From contig OZ244843.1 in NCBI GenBank assembly GCA_965220715.1, forward strand, positions 2,356,001 to 2,420,000: 64,000 nt of DNA, written 5' to 3'. This stretch comes from Bin5 sp965220715 (lineage in GTDB: Bacteria > Chloroflexota > Anaerolineae > Caldilineales > Caldilineaceae). Both the position numbers and the translations under genes were made by a program. The number at the start of each line of letters is the position of its first letter. Within the stretch, counting starts at the first letter, position 1. The notes below the pieces were generated by a model, which saw nothing but the letters and a program-made list of their open reading frames with translations, made no database searches and had not been told where the DNA came from. Of this stretch, positions 1 through 7,781 are shown piece after piece.

Positions 1-654
1 GCCAGAGGCAGCTATCTCCTGTACTGCGACGATGATATTGTTCCGCCGGCGGATCTGATCGAACTACACATGGACAATCTGAAGCAGCCAGGCATCGGCG
101 CAGCAACAGGGGGCGTCTATGTAGAACGAAAAAAACAGCCCCCGCAGCCCAGACCATCTGTCATTTTCCCTGATGGTAGGATGCGCGACTACTGGCAATA
201 CGAAGTACCGAAAGGCACTACCGACAGTTTACGAGGCGGCAACATGTCAGTGGATCGTCAACTGGCAATCGATGTCGGATTATTTGATGAAGGATACATC
301 GGCCGTGCCAATGGGGAAGAGACCGACTTTTCGCTGCGCATTCTGCGCCGAGGCTACCAGATCGCATATGACCCTGCCGCCGCTGTCGTCCATCTCGGCC
401 ATCCATCTGGCGGTTCTCGCGCCAGCAGGGACAGTGACGAGGGTCAGTACTTCTTTGAATCTCACCACAACAACGCCTACTTTTTCGCCAAGAATTTCCA
501 GCAGCGATACCTGCCCTGGTTTCTGAAAAGGGAGCTGGGTTGGATCTTGGTAAAGCAGGCCATATTTCAGAAACACCCCGAGCGGATCATCCCCTCGCTT
601 CGCGGCCTGTGGTCTGGATACTGGGCCGGTCTGCGCAGTCGAAAAAATTGCTGA
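1..654 (+). CDS. Family 2 glycosyltransferase (5' end outside window)
   Basis: The reading frame is open from the first base, so the start lies upstream of the window and 217 codons are visible. Visible residues 5-16 (YLLYCDDDIVPP) contain the DxD-type metal and nucleotide-sugar site of GT-A enzymes. GEETD at visible residues 105-109 fits the acceptor-side acidic motif of GT2 enzymes, followed by the usual RILRRGYQIAYDP segment. It probably transfers a sugar from a nucleotide-sugar donor onto a growing envelope polysaccharide at the inner face of the membrane. It ends 6 bp before the next gene, so it is co-transcribed with the GT4 genes that follow. The donor and acceptor cannot be told. Confidence 0.88.
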   Translation, partial: ARGSYLLYCDDDIVPPADLIELHMDNLKQPGIGAATGGVYVERKKQPPQPRPSVIFPDGRMRDYWQYEVPKGTTDSLRGGNMSVDRQLAIDVGLFDEGYIGRANGEETDFSLRILRRGYQIAYDPAAAVVHLGHPSGGSRASRDSDEGQYFFESHHNNAYFFAKNFQQRYLPWFLKRELGWILVKQAIFQKHPERIIPSLRGLWSGYWAGLRSRKNC

Positions 655-660
655 CCCACT

Positions 661-1755
661 GTGAAAATCGCCGTACTGTCCTCCCATCTGCCCTCGCCCA
701 CCCGCGCCAAGTCCGGCGGCGTGGCCTACGCGGCCCACCGGCTGGCCAATGCTCTGACACAACGCGGCCACAACGTGACCGTCTTTACAACCGACGAACG
801 CCCGCCCGATGCCTGCTATCACGTGCGTAAAGTGCTTTCCTCGCCCCCGTCAGACCCCCTGCGCGTCTGGCTTTGGCTCTGGCAACTCGCATGGCGCTAC
901 GCCGCCCAGGATTTCAGCGATTTCGACATCATCCACGCCCATGGCAACAGCGCGTTCATCCGGCACGCCGGCCCTCCACTGGTGCGAACGCTGCACGGGG
1001 CGTCTTTCGCCGAAGCGATCCACGCCACCACCTGGAAGAGGCGACTGTGGTACCTGACCGTCACGCCTTCCGAACTCTGGGAAGCCGCCAGGGCCACGCG
1101 AGTCGTAGCAGTAAGCGCCAACACCCGGCGATACGTGCCGGGCGTCGAGCTTGTAATACCCAATTCGGTGAATCCCCAGGTTTTCTGCCCCAGTCCCGAT
1201 CTGAACCATCATCTCCGTCATCGCCATCCCGTCATCCTCTTTGTAGGCGCCCTGGCAGGACGCAAACGGGGCCAGATGTTGCTGGACCTCTTCCAAACTC
1301 AGATTCGACCGGCCCTGCCCGACGCCGAACTATGGATGGTGGCAGAGCGCCACGTGCAAGCCCCCGGCGTCGTCTGTATTCGAAACCCGCCTGAGAATGC
1401 CCTGGCCGATCTCTACCGCCGCGCCTGGGTATCCTGCCTGCCCAGTACCTACGAAGGCTTTGGCATCCCCTATATTGAAGCGATGGCATGTGGCACGCCG
1501 GTCGTAGCCACACCCAATGCCGGCGCGCGCGAACTGCTTGAAAACGGCAAGTGGGGCGTATTGGCCCCCGCATCCGAACTGGGGCCGGTTCTGCTGTCAC
1601 TCCTGAATGACGCTCCCAAACGCTTGTCCTTTGCGCAACTCGGGCTCGAGCGCGCCGAAGCATTCGCGCAGGATCGGGTGGTTGATGCTTACGAAGCTCT
1701 CTTCGCCAGCACAATCAGCAGCGGGCGGCAACGAAGCAGCGGGCGAGAGGAGTGA
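661..1755 (+). CDS. Family 4 glycosyltransferase
   Basis: 364 aa with a GTG start placed 6 bp after the GT2 stop. The N-terminus (KIAVLSSHLPSP, then SGGVAYAAHRLANAL) is the first Rossmann strand and helix of a GT-B fold. The C-terminal donor domain begins near residue 190 (VILFVGALAGRKRG), and EGFGIPYIEAMACG at 265-278 is the E-x7-E signature of GT4. This is a retaining transferase acting on envelope polysaccharide. The stop overlaps the start of the next gene by four bases (GTGA), which points to translational coupling. Family membership is secure; the sugar is unknown. Confidence 0.9.
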   Translation: MKIAVLSSHLPSPTRAKSGGVAYAAHRLANALTQRGHNVTVFTTDERPPDACYHVRKVLSSPPSDPLRVWLWLWQLAWRYAAQDFSDFDIIHAHGNSAFIRHAGPPLVRTLHGASFAEAIHATTWKRRLWYLTVTPSELWEAARATRVVAVSANTRRYVPGVELVIPNSVNPQVFCPSPDLNHHLRHRHPVILFVGALAGRKRGQMLLDLFQTQIRPALPDAELWMVAERHVQAPGVVCIRNPPENALADLYRRAWVSCLPSTYEGFGIPYIEAMACGTPVVATPNAGARELLENGKWGVLAPASELGPVLLSLLNDAPKRLSFAQLGLERAEAFAQDRVVDAYEALFASTISSGRQRSSGREE

Positions 1756-2960
1756 AAAGCGGCTCCATGTCGACGCCATCGTCTCTCGATCCCCACCCCT
1801 CCTCCTCCTCTCCTCGTCTGAGAGTTGCTCTGCTAACCCTGGACTTTCCCCCGCGTGTCGGTGGAATGCAGCAATATCTCTTTGAGATAAGCCGGCGCAT
1901 CGGGCGCCGCTGCAGCCTCACCGTCCTGCATCCGGACGGCACCCCGTCCCTTTTCAGTGAAGAACCCTTCCAACTGGTTGCTTTCGGGCAAAACCGAACT
2001 GGCCGTTTCCCTCCAGCCGGCAATCCCCGTCCGTCTCTGGGCGCCGCTTTTCTAACCTCTTGGCGCATCGCACGCGCGTTGGCGGCGCTGCGCCCCCACA
2101 TAACCGTTGTAGGACATGCACATCCCCGGCTGCTGCTGCCCGCGGCAATGTCCAGAGGACGCTACATCGCCCTGGCGTACGGCAATGACTTCGAAGCGGC
2201 GCAGCTGCGTTGGCATGCCCCCATCTTCAATCGTCTGCTGGCAGGCGCGCGACCCCTGGTGACTATTTCGCACGCCAATGCGCAACGACTTCAGAAACTT
2301 GCCTTGCCCTTCCCTGAACTGCTCCCTCCCGGAACCGACCCGGATCGATTTACGCCGCCGTCCTCGCCTCCCTCCGGACCGCCTATCCTTCTGACCGTCG
2401 CCCGGCTGGTGTCGCGCAAGGGAATCGACACCGTACTTCGCGCCCTGCCGCCACTGCTGGCCCGGGCGCCTCACCTGCAATACTGGATCGTCGGCGCCGG
2501 CCAGGCGCGCGCTTCGCTGGAGCAACTGGCGCAGAAACTGGAGCTTACTCAGACTGTGCGCTTCATGGGTTCAGTTTCCGAATCCGAACTGCCGGACATT
2601 TACCGGCAAGCCACAATTTTTGTCATGCCGGCGCGGGCCGAGTATCATGCCGGCAGCGTCGAGGGGTTCGGAATCGTCTATCTCGAAGCCGGTGCCAGCG
2701 GCGTGCCCGTCGTGGCAGCCCGTACCGGCGGCGCCGCCGAAGCAGTGCGCGAAAACGAAACCGGCCTCCTCGTTCCTCCCGACGATCCCCCGGCGCTGGC
2801 GCTGGCCCTGGCGCGCCTGCTCGATGACACGGCCTTGCGCCAACGTATGGGCCGCGCCGGTCGCCGCTGGGTCGAGCGCGAGATGAACTGGGATCGCGCC
2901 GCGCACCAGTTTATGTCTATCATCTCCACGGCCGCGGCCGGAAAATCCAGCGGCCAGTGA
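1752..2960 (+). CDS. Family 4 glycosyltransferase
   Basis: 402 aa from a GTG that overlaps the previous stop; an ATG at 1767 is a possible alternative start. The first 22 residues are low-complexity (serine and proline rich) and precede the real domain start RLRVALLTLDFPPRVGGMQQ, typical of GT4 enzymes of the PimB/WcaL kind. The donor domain starts at PILLTVARLVSRKGIDT, and SVEGFGIVYLEAGASG is the E-x7-E motif. The DNA around 1790-1825 is a CT-rich low-complexity tract, which fits an unconserved N-terminal tail. It is part of the surface-glycan operon. The substrate is not predictable. Confidence 0.88.
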   Translation: MKSGSMSTPSSLDPHPSSSSPRLRVALLTLDFPPRVGGMQQYLFEISRRIGRRCSLTVLHPDGTPSLFSEEPFQLVAFGQNRTGRFPPAGNPRPSLGAAFLTSWRIARALAALRPHITVVGHAHPRLLLPAAMSRGRYIALAYGNDFEAAQLRWHAPIFNRLLAGARPLVTISHANAQRLQKLALPFPELLPPGTDPDRFTPPSSPPSGPPILLTVARLVSRKGIDTVLRALPPLLARAPHLQYWIVGAGQARASLEQLAQKLELTQTVRFMGSVSESELPDIYRQATIFVMPARAEYHAGSVEGFGIVYLEAGASGVPVVAARTGGAAEAVRENETGLLVPPDDPPALALALARLLDDTALRQRMGRAGRRWVEREMNWDRAAHQFMSIISTAAAGKSSGQ

Positions 2961-3005
2961 ACAGCGGAAAGTTTCTGCACCGGCCGCAAACCCTGAAGGA
3001 CTGTA

Positions 3006-4178
3006 ATGGCCCGACCCATACTCTTCGTCGATCATGCGGATGCCCTGGGCGGCGCAGAACGAAGCCTGCTCCTGCTCATGACTTTCCTGGACCACCAGCG
3101 CTGGCAACCGCACCTGATTGCACCGTCCGGACCGTTGGCTGAAGACGCGTCCGCAGCCGGTATCGCTGTCCATACCTTGGACCTGCCGCGGCTGCGCGGC
3201 TCCTTCCGCAGCCCACTGGACTGGTGGCAGGCTGCTGCAAGCATAGCAACGACGGCCCGAGACCTCGGCGCCGCCCTCATCCACAGCAATACTGTGCGCG
3301 CTACAGTTTATGCGACCCTGGCTGCCCGGCTCGCATCAGTTCCTCTTGTTTGGCACATGCGGGATTTCTGGCTGTCCGAGGCCGAGCCTGCTACCAAGTG
3401 GCCCGATCGTATGAGCAAGTTCATCTTGAGCCGCATGGCCACCGTCGTCCTAACCAATTCACGCGCAGTCGCCCGCCATCTGCCCAACTCCCCAAAACTG
3501 TCCGTCCTCTACAACGGCATCGATCTCTCCCACTTCGACCAGGCCCACATCGCCCCCGCCAACAGAGCCGCCGCCAACAAAACCCTGGTATGCAAGGCCG
3601 CCGGTTTTCCATCCCAAGCCCCGATCGTTGGTATGATTGGCAGAGTCCGCCCTTGGAAAGGACAAGATACCTTTCTGCAGATGGCGGGCGAACTCGTTGC
3701 CACCGCGCCGGACTGCCGCTTCCTCGTGGTCGGCGGAGACCCGTTTCAAGTGAAAGACGAATACGAAGCCAGCCTGATGGCGATGTGTACCCAACTCCGT
3801 CTGGACGATCGCGTCCACTGGACCGGCCAAATGGAAGATGTGCGGCCGTGGCTGGAGGCCATGGATATCTTTGTGCATCCCGGCGCGCCAGAGCCTTTCG
3901 GCCTGGTCAACATAGAGGCGATGGCCATGGGCAAACCGGTCGTCGCATTTGCCCACGGCGCTCTACCCGAAATCGTTGCACATGACCAAACCGGGCTTCT
4001 CGTCGCGCCCGGCGACACGGCTGCGTTGACAAAATCCGTCGCCCGACTGTTGCGAGATCCCAATCTTTCCCAGCGCATGGGCCGATCAGGACGCCAACGT
4101 GTAGTCAGCCACTTCCGTATCGAACGCACCGTGGCCAACCTGGATTCGTTCTACGAACAGTTGTTGGGCAGTCGCTGA
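3006..4178 (+). CDS. Family 4 glycosyltransferase
   Basis: 390 aa starting at an ATG 45 bp after the preceding gene. The N-terminal HADALGGAERSLLLLM is the glycine-rich acceptor-domain loop common to GT4 enzymes. The Rossmann donor domain begins at PIVGMIGRVRPWKGQD. EPFGLVNIEAMAMGKPVV carries both glutamates of the E-x7-E donor site. The length is normal for the family. It is the last gene before a 390-bp spacer holding a repeat element, so the operon may be interrupted here or read through it. Confidence 0.9.
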   Translation: MARPILFVDHADALGGAERSLLLLMTFLDHQRWQPHLIAPSGPLAEDASAAGIAVHTLDLPRLRGSFRSPLDWWQAAASIATTARDLGAALIHSNTVRATVYATLAARLASVPLVWHMRDFWLSEAEPATKWPDRMSKFILSRMATVVLTNSRAVARHLPNSPKLSVLYNGIDLSHFDQAHIAPANRAAANKTLVCKAAGFPSQAPIVGMIGRVRPWKGQDTFLQMAGELVATAPDCRFLVVGGDPFQVKDEYEASLMAMCTQLRLDDRVHWTGQMEDVRPWLEAMDIFVHPGAPEPFGLVNIEAMAMGKPVVAFAHGALPEIVAHDQTGLLVAPGDTAALTKSVARLLRDPNLSQRMGRSGRQRVVSHFRIERTVANLDSFYEQLLGSR

Positions 4179-4210
4179 TGCAGCGCCATGGCTACAATTC
4201 ACTAACCACT

Positions 4211-4546
4211 AGGTACCGTTGACACTTGCAGAAGACTGCTCACAATGTGACAAGAACAAGACGCCTGGGAGCAGAATCGGACCGTTTCTCGCCTGATTCT
4301 CGTGTTCTACGACCATAATCTGCGGCGGCGACCACAAAAGATCTTCTTCGCCGCCCTCCGCGGCTCTTCGTGGATGAAAGAAGGTTTTCTTCGCGGCCCT
4401 TCGCGGCCCTTCGTGGATGAAAGAAGGTTTTCTTCGTGGCCCTTCGCGGTCCTTCGTGGATAAAAAAGGTTTTCTCCGCGGCCCTTCGTGGATAGACCAC
4501 ATTCTAATCCTGAAAATCTCAGTTCAGACAAACGTCAACGAGCCCT
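4211..4546 (+). repeat. 336-bp intergenic repeat element, copy 1 (MITE-like)
   Basis: A second copy lies in inverted orientation at 46311-46599. The first ~90 bp (from taggtaccgttgaca) aligns at roughly 75 % with the complement of 46510-46599. The last 25 bp (4522-4546, beginning gttcagacaaacgtcaac) are identical to the complement of 46311-46335. The two ends form an imperfect inverted repeat: aggtaccgttgac against agggctcgttgac (the complement of the right end) matches at 9 of 13 positions. TA flanks the left end, and TA follows the right end after one extra T. The interior differs between the copies. No intact protein is encoded; the open frames here come from the GC-rich repeats. Confidence 0.65.
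4366..4494 (+). repeat. Tandem repeat, 43-bp period (cttcgtggat units)
   Basis: The word cttcgtggat starts at 4366, 4409, 4452 and 4484. The first two intervals are exactly 43 bp and the last is 32 bp. The unit continues as gaaagaaggttttcttcg and then alternating cgcgg-ccctt. The related motif ttcgcgacccttcgcgtgac occurs inside the second copy of the element near 46457, but in the opposite orientation relative to the element ends. It lies between two glycosyltransferase genes and has no spacer structure, so it is not a CRISPR array. Confidence 0.8.
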
Positions 4547-4568
4547 TATCACTATACACTGGTCTTCC

Positions 4569-5711
4569 ATGAGAGTGCTGCTGCTGTACAAGGACTATTT
4601 TCCAGTCGTAGGCGGGATCGAGAACCATATCCGCCTGCTGGCCCAAGGGCTGCGCACAGAAGGCGTCGACGCCCGCGTTCTCGTCACCAACACCGGGCCG
4701 CATACCCTGCGCCAGACCCTCGACGGCGTTCCCGTCACCAAGACGGGAAGACAGGCCCACATCCTGTCCACCCCCATCAGCCTGCCCTTTTTCGCCGAGC
4801 TGCGGCGCCAGGCGGCGAGCGCCGATCTCGTCCATCTCCACGCGCCCTACCCGCCTGCCGAGCTGGCGCAACTACTGCTCGGACGGGGCAAAAAGGCCGT
4901 GATCACCTACCACACCGACATCGTGCGCCAGAGGAGAACTGGAAAGATCTATGCGCCTCTGCTCCGAAAGGTACTGCAACGCGCCGCACTGATCGCCGCA
5001 TCCAGCCCCGTTTACGTCGAGTCCTCTCCATTTCTGCGCCGCGTGCGAGAGAAATGCCGCGTGATCCACTATGGCATCGAGCTGGATCAATACATTCAAG
5101 TTTCCTCCCAAGTGCAGGCCGACGCGCAGAGTCTGCGCGACCGCTTCCCGGACACGCCGCTGCTCCTCTTCATCGGCCGCCTGCGTCACTACAAAGGAGT
5201 CGACGTATTGATCCGAGCCATGCACCATGTCAAGGCCCACCTCCTGATTGTCGGGTCCGGTCCCATGCAGGAGGCGTGGCAGAGCCTGGCGCGGGCAGAA
5301 GGTGTCAACGAAAAAATGTCATTTCTTGGCGAATGTTCTGAAAGAGAGAGTCTGGCCGCGCGTTATGCCGCCGAACTCTTTGTGCTGCCCTCCACAAACC
5401 GCGCCGAAGCCCTGGGCATTGTGCAGCTCGAAGCCATGGCCTGTGGCATGCCGGTAATCTGCACCGAACTGGGCACCGGCACATCCTACGTCAACCGCAA
5501 CGGGGAGACCGGTCTGGTCGTGCCCCCCAACGACCCGCAGGCGCTGACCGCTGCAATCAACCGGCTCCTTGCAGATCCGGTGCTGCGCGCGCAGATGGGA
5601 TCTCAGGGCCGCATGCGAGTGCAAGAGGAGTTTTCATCCCACACCATGGTCCTCAATACAATCTCTTTCTACCAGGAGGCCCTTGCCCAGGGAACGAGGA
5701 ACGCACAATGA
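4569..5711 (+). CDS. Family 4 glycosyltransferase
   Basis: 380 aa. The open frame extends upstream to 4488, but that part lies in the repeat element, and the conserved protein begins at the ATG at 4569 (MRVLLLYKDYFPVVGGIENH), the standard GT4 opening with the GG loop. The donor domain starts at PLLLFIGRLRHYKGVDVL. NRAEALGIVQLEAMACGMPV carries the E-x7-E donor site. It probably adds one residue of the same envelope glycan as its neighbours. Because the repeat sits directly upstream, this gene and the next may rely on a promoter within or behind the element. Confidence 0.9.
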   Translation: MRVLLLYKDYFPVVGGIENHIRLLAQGLRTEGVDARVLVTNTGPHTLRQTLDGVPVTKTGRQAHILSTPISLPFFAELRRQAASADLVHLHAPYPPAELAQLLLGRGKKAVITYHTDIVRQRRTGKIYAPLLRKVLQRAALIAASSPVYVESSPFLRRVREKCRVIHYGIELDQYIQVSSQVQADAQSLRDRFPDTPLLLFIGRLRHYKGVDVLIRAMHHVKAHLLIVGSGPMQEAWQSLARAEGVNEKMSFLGECSERESLAARYAAELFVLPSTNRAEALGIVQLEAMACGMPVICTELGTGTSYVNRNGETGLVVPPNDPQALTAAINRLLADPVLRAQMGSQGRMRVQEEFSSHTMVLNTISFYQEALAQGTRNAQ

Positions 5712-5760
5712 GAGCTATTACTTCACTCCTCACTCCTCTCCTCTCACTCCCCTCCTTTCA

Positions 5761-6912
5761 ATGAGCCACTTCATCTTCGACGCCCGCACCGCCACCGATC
5801 GATTTCCAGGCATCGGTCGCTATGTGCGTGAACTGACATCGGCACTGATGCCCCTGCTCACCGCTGATGAGCAGTTGACCCTGCTCTCAAACCCCGCCGG
5901 CAGTGCAACATGGAACGCTCTCCACCCCCGCGCAGGAGACGCCCGCACGCCCCGGGCAGTTCCCGTATCCAACTCCCCGTTCAGCATCATGCAACAGTTG
6001 CGCATTCCACTTCTGCTCAGGCGGTTGCGGGCCGGCGAGCCAACCCTCTATCACAGTCCCTATTATGTCATGCCCTTTCTTCCCGGTCTGCCAACTGTCC
6101 TGACCTTCTACGACACTACGCCGCTCCGGTTTCCACAAGACGTGCCGTTAAAGGCGAGACTATTTTTTCGCCTGGCAATGACACTTGCCTTGCGCGCCGC
6201 AAGCCGCGTCGTCGCCGTTTCCGAAGCCGCCCGCAGCGATCTCACCCGCAGCTTTCACGTCCCTTTGTCCCGTGTCACTGTTACACCTTTAGCGGCCGGT
6301 TCCCTCTTTCGACCCCAGCCTACCCCCGAGGTCGACCGCGTACGCGGCAAGTACGGTCTACCGGACTGCTTCATTCTGTACGTTGGAATCAACAAGCCGC
6401 ACAAGAACCTGCCAACATTGATCGATGCGTACGCGCAGCTGTCCACCCGAAGCGCGCCCCCGCTCGTAATCGCCGGCGCCTGGGATGAGCGCTATCCGCA
6501 GCCAAGACAACGGGCCGTGCAGCATCAACTGGGCGATGCCGTGCGCTTTCTCGGCCCCGTGCCCGAGGCGGACCTGCCTGCCCTCTACAGCGCCGCCACT
6601 CTGTTCGTCTTTCCCAGCCTGTATGAAGGGTTCGGCTTGCCCGTGTTGGAGGCGATGGCTTGCGGCGCGCCGGTCGCCTGCGCCAATACGGCAAGCCTGC
6701 CAGAGATCACTGGCGATGCCGCCCGTCTGTTCAATCCCCAGTCCGTCACGGAAATCAAGGATGCAATCGCCGAACTGCTTGAGGACGCGCCCCAACGAGC
6801 CCGACGAAGCGAGCAGGGACTGGCGCAAGCAAGCCGATTCAGTTGGCAGGCGACAGCCTCCGCGACCTTGCATTGCTACCGGGAACTGCTAGGGAGTAGA
6901 AGTGAGGTGTGA
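5761..6912 (+). CDS. Family 4 glycosyltransferase (mannosyltransferase-like)
   Basis: 383 aa. I chose the ATG at 5761 (MSHFIFDARTATDRFPGIGR) because the upstream in-frame extension runs through the previous gene and a CT-rich spacer. The opening FDAR...GIGRYVREL is typical of the WbdA/MtfB-like GT4 group. HKNLPTLIDAYAQL starts the donor domain, and SLYEGFGLPVLEAMACGAPV is the E-x7-E motif. The gene is separated from the preceding one by about 50 bp. It is the last plus-strand gene of the operon and ends on a hairpin shared with the convergent coaX. Confidence 0.9.
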   Translation: MSHFIFDARTATDRFPGIGRYVRELTSALMPLLTADEQLTLLSNPAGSATWNALHPRAGDARTPRAVPVSNSPFSIMQQLRIPLLLRRLRAGEPTLYHSPYYVMPFLPGLPTVLTFYDTTPLRFPQDVPLKARLFFRLAMTLALRAASRVVAVSEAARSDLTRSFHVPLSRVTVTPLAAGSLFRPQPTPEVDRVRGKYGLPDCFILYVGINKPHKNLPTLIDAYAQLSTRSAPPLVIAGAWDERYPQPRQRAVQHQLGDAVRFLGPVPEADLPALYSAATLFVFPSLYEGFGLPVLEAMACGAPVACANTASLPEITGDAARLFNPQSVTEIKDAIAELLEDAPQRARRSEQGLAQASRFSWQATASATLHCYRELLGSRSEV

Positions 6913-6945
6913 GTAGTGAGAGGAGTTGTCTTTCACTACTCTCTT
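6911..6945 (+). terminator. Hairpin between convergent genes, probable terminator
   Basis: A perfect 9-bp stem (gagtagtga at 6911-6919 pairs with tcactactc at 6933-6941) with a 13-nt loop is followed by tctttt. It overlaps the stop of the glycosyltransferase operon and the stop of coaX, so it could end transcription of the plus-strand operon. The T-tract is short, so efficiency is uncertain. Confidence 0.6.
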
Positions 6946-7754
6946 TTCGCATTGAGTCGATACAGCGTGCGGATTCCGTCCAGGGTCAGCCAGGGGTCGT
7001 AGAGATCAATGGAGCTTGTCAACGGGGTAATGATGTGGCCAAGTCCGCCAGTGGCGATAACGGTGACAGGCGTCGCAAGTTCGTGACTGATGCGGGCAAG
7101 GAGACCTTCCACCAACCCTGTATATCCAAGTACGATCCCCGACCGCAGCGCCTCGTCCGTATCACGACCGATTGCCGAATCCGGTGCAGTCAGTTCGACC
7201 GCAGGCAGAGCAGGTGCCTCTTTCATCATCAAGACTGCCCCTGAATGCAGGCCCGGAGCGATCGCCCCCCCGCGAAAGCGTCCCTCTGCGTCCACGACAT
7301 TGAATGTCGTCGCTGTGCCGAAATCCACCGCAACCGCCGCGCCCTTTGTGCGTCTCCGCACCGCCACAGCGTCTGCCAACCGGTCCATCCCTACATTTTC
7401 TGGCCGCTTCACGTCCAACGCCATGCCAAGTTTCATGCCCTGATGCAGCACCAGAGGCTCGCGAGCCAGCATTTCGCTCAGCAGACTACGCCACAGTTCG
7501 GTCAGCGCCGGAACCACGCTGCACAAGACCGCGTCCCCAAAATCCTGTGGGCTGAACCTGTTCTGTTCCCAGAACTCGTCAAATGTCCGCCGGAAATCCT
7601 CCTGTCCCCAATCCTGCTTCGTCCACAGCCGCCAACTCGTTAAAAGCGCATCGTCATCGGCCTGCCCGGACTCCGCTCCGGCGGCGCCCGCAGGCTCCCC
7701 CACATACGCGCCCACCACAATATTCGTGTTGCCTATATCGATCGCCAATAGCAT
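6936..7754 (-). CDS. coaX: Type III pantothenate kinase
   Basis: 272 aa, close to the family norm. It phosphorylates pantothenate to 4'-phosphopantothenate, the first step of coenzyme A synthesis, in the cytosol. The N-terminal LLAIDIGNTNIVVGAY is the ASKHA phosphate-binding strand. GMDRLADAV and AVAVDFGTATTFNVVD are the substrate and second phosphate motifs, followed by GGAIAPG and the GRDTDEALRSGIVLGY segment. Residues ~24-34 (GAAGAESGQAD) look like a small unconserved insertion. Its start lies 27 bp from the stop of the upstream VanW gene, so the two could be co-transcribed. Type III enzymes are not inhibited by CoA. Confidence 0.93.
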   Translation of the reverse strand: MLLAIDIGNTNIVVGAYVGEPAGAAGAESGQADDDALLTSWRLWTKQDWGQEDFRRTFDEFWEQNRFSPQDFGDAVLCSVVPALTELWRSLLSEMLAREPLVLHQGMKLGMALDVKRPENVGMDRLADAVAVRRRTKGAAVAVDFGTATTFNVVDAEGRFRGGAIAPGLHSGAVLMMKEAPALPAVELTAPDSAIGRDTDEALRSGIVLGYTGLVEGLLARISHELATPVTVIATGGLGHIITPLTSSIDLYDPWLTLDGIRTLYRLNAKRE

Positions 7755-7781
7755 AGCGTTTGTCGCCGGTCGTCAGGGCGG

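Noticed and set aside
4366..4494. Possible CRISPR array
   Set aside because: The 43-bp units are contiguous and nearly identical throughout, with no variable spacers and no cas genes nearby.
4209..4531. Three overlapping minus-strand frames with repeated peptides (HEGPRRKPS-like)
   Set aside because: They result from the 43-bp tandem repeat being open in several frames. The repeated peptides are translation of repeat DNA and not a protein family.
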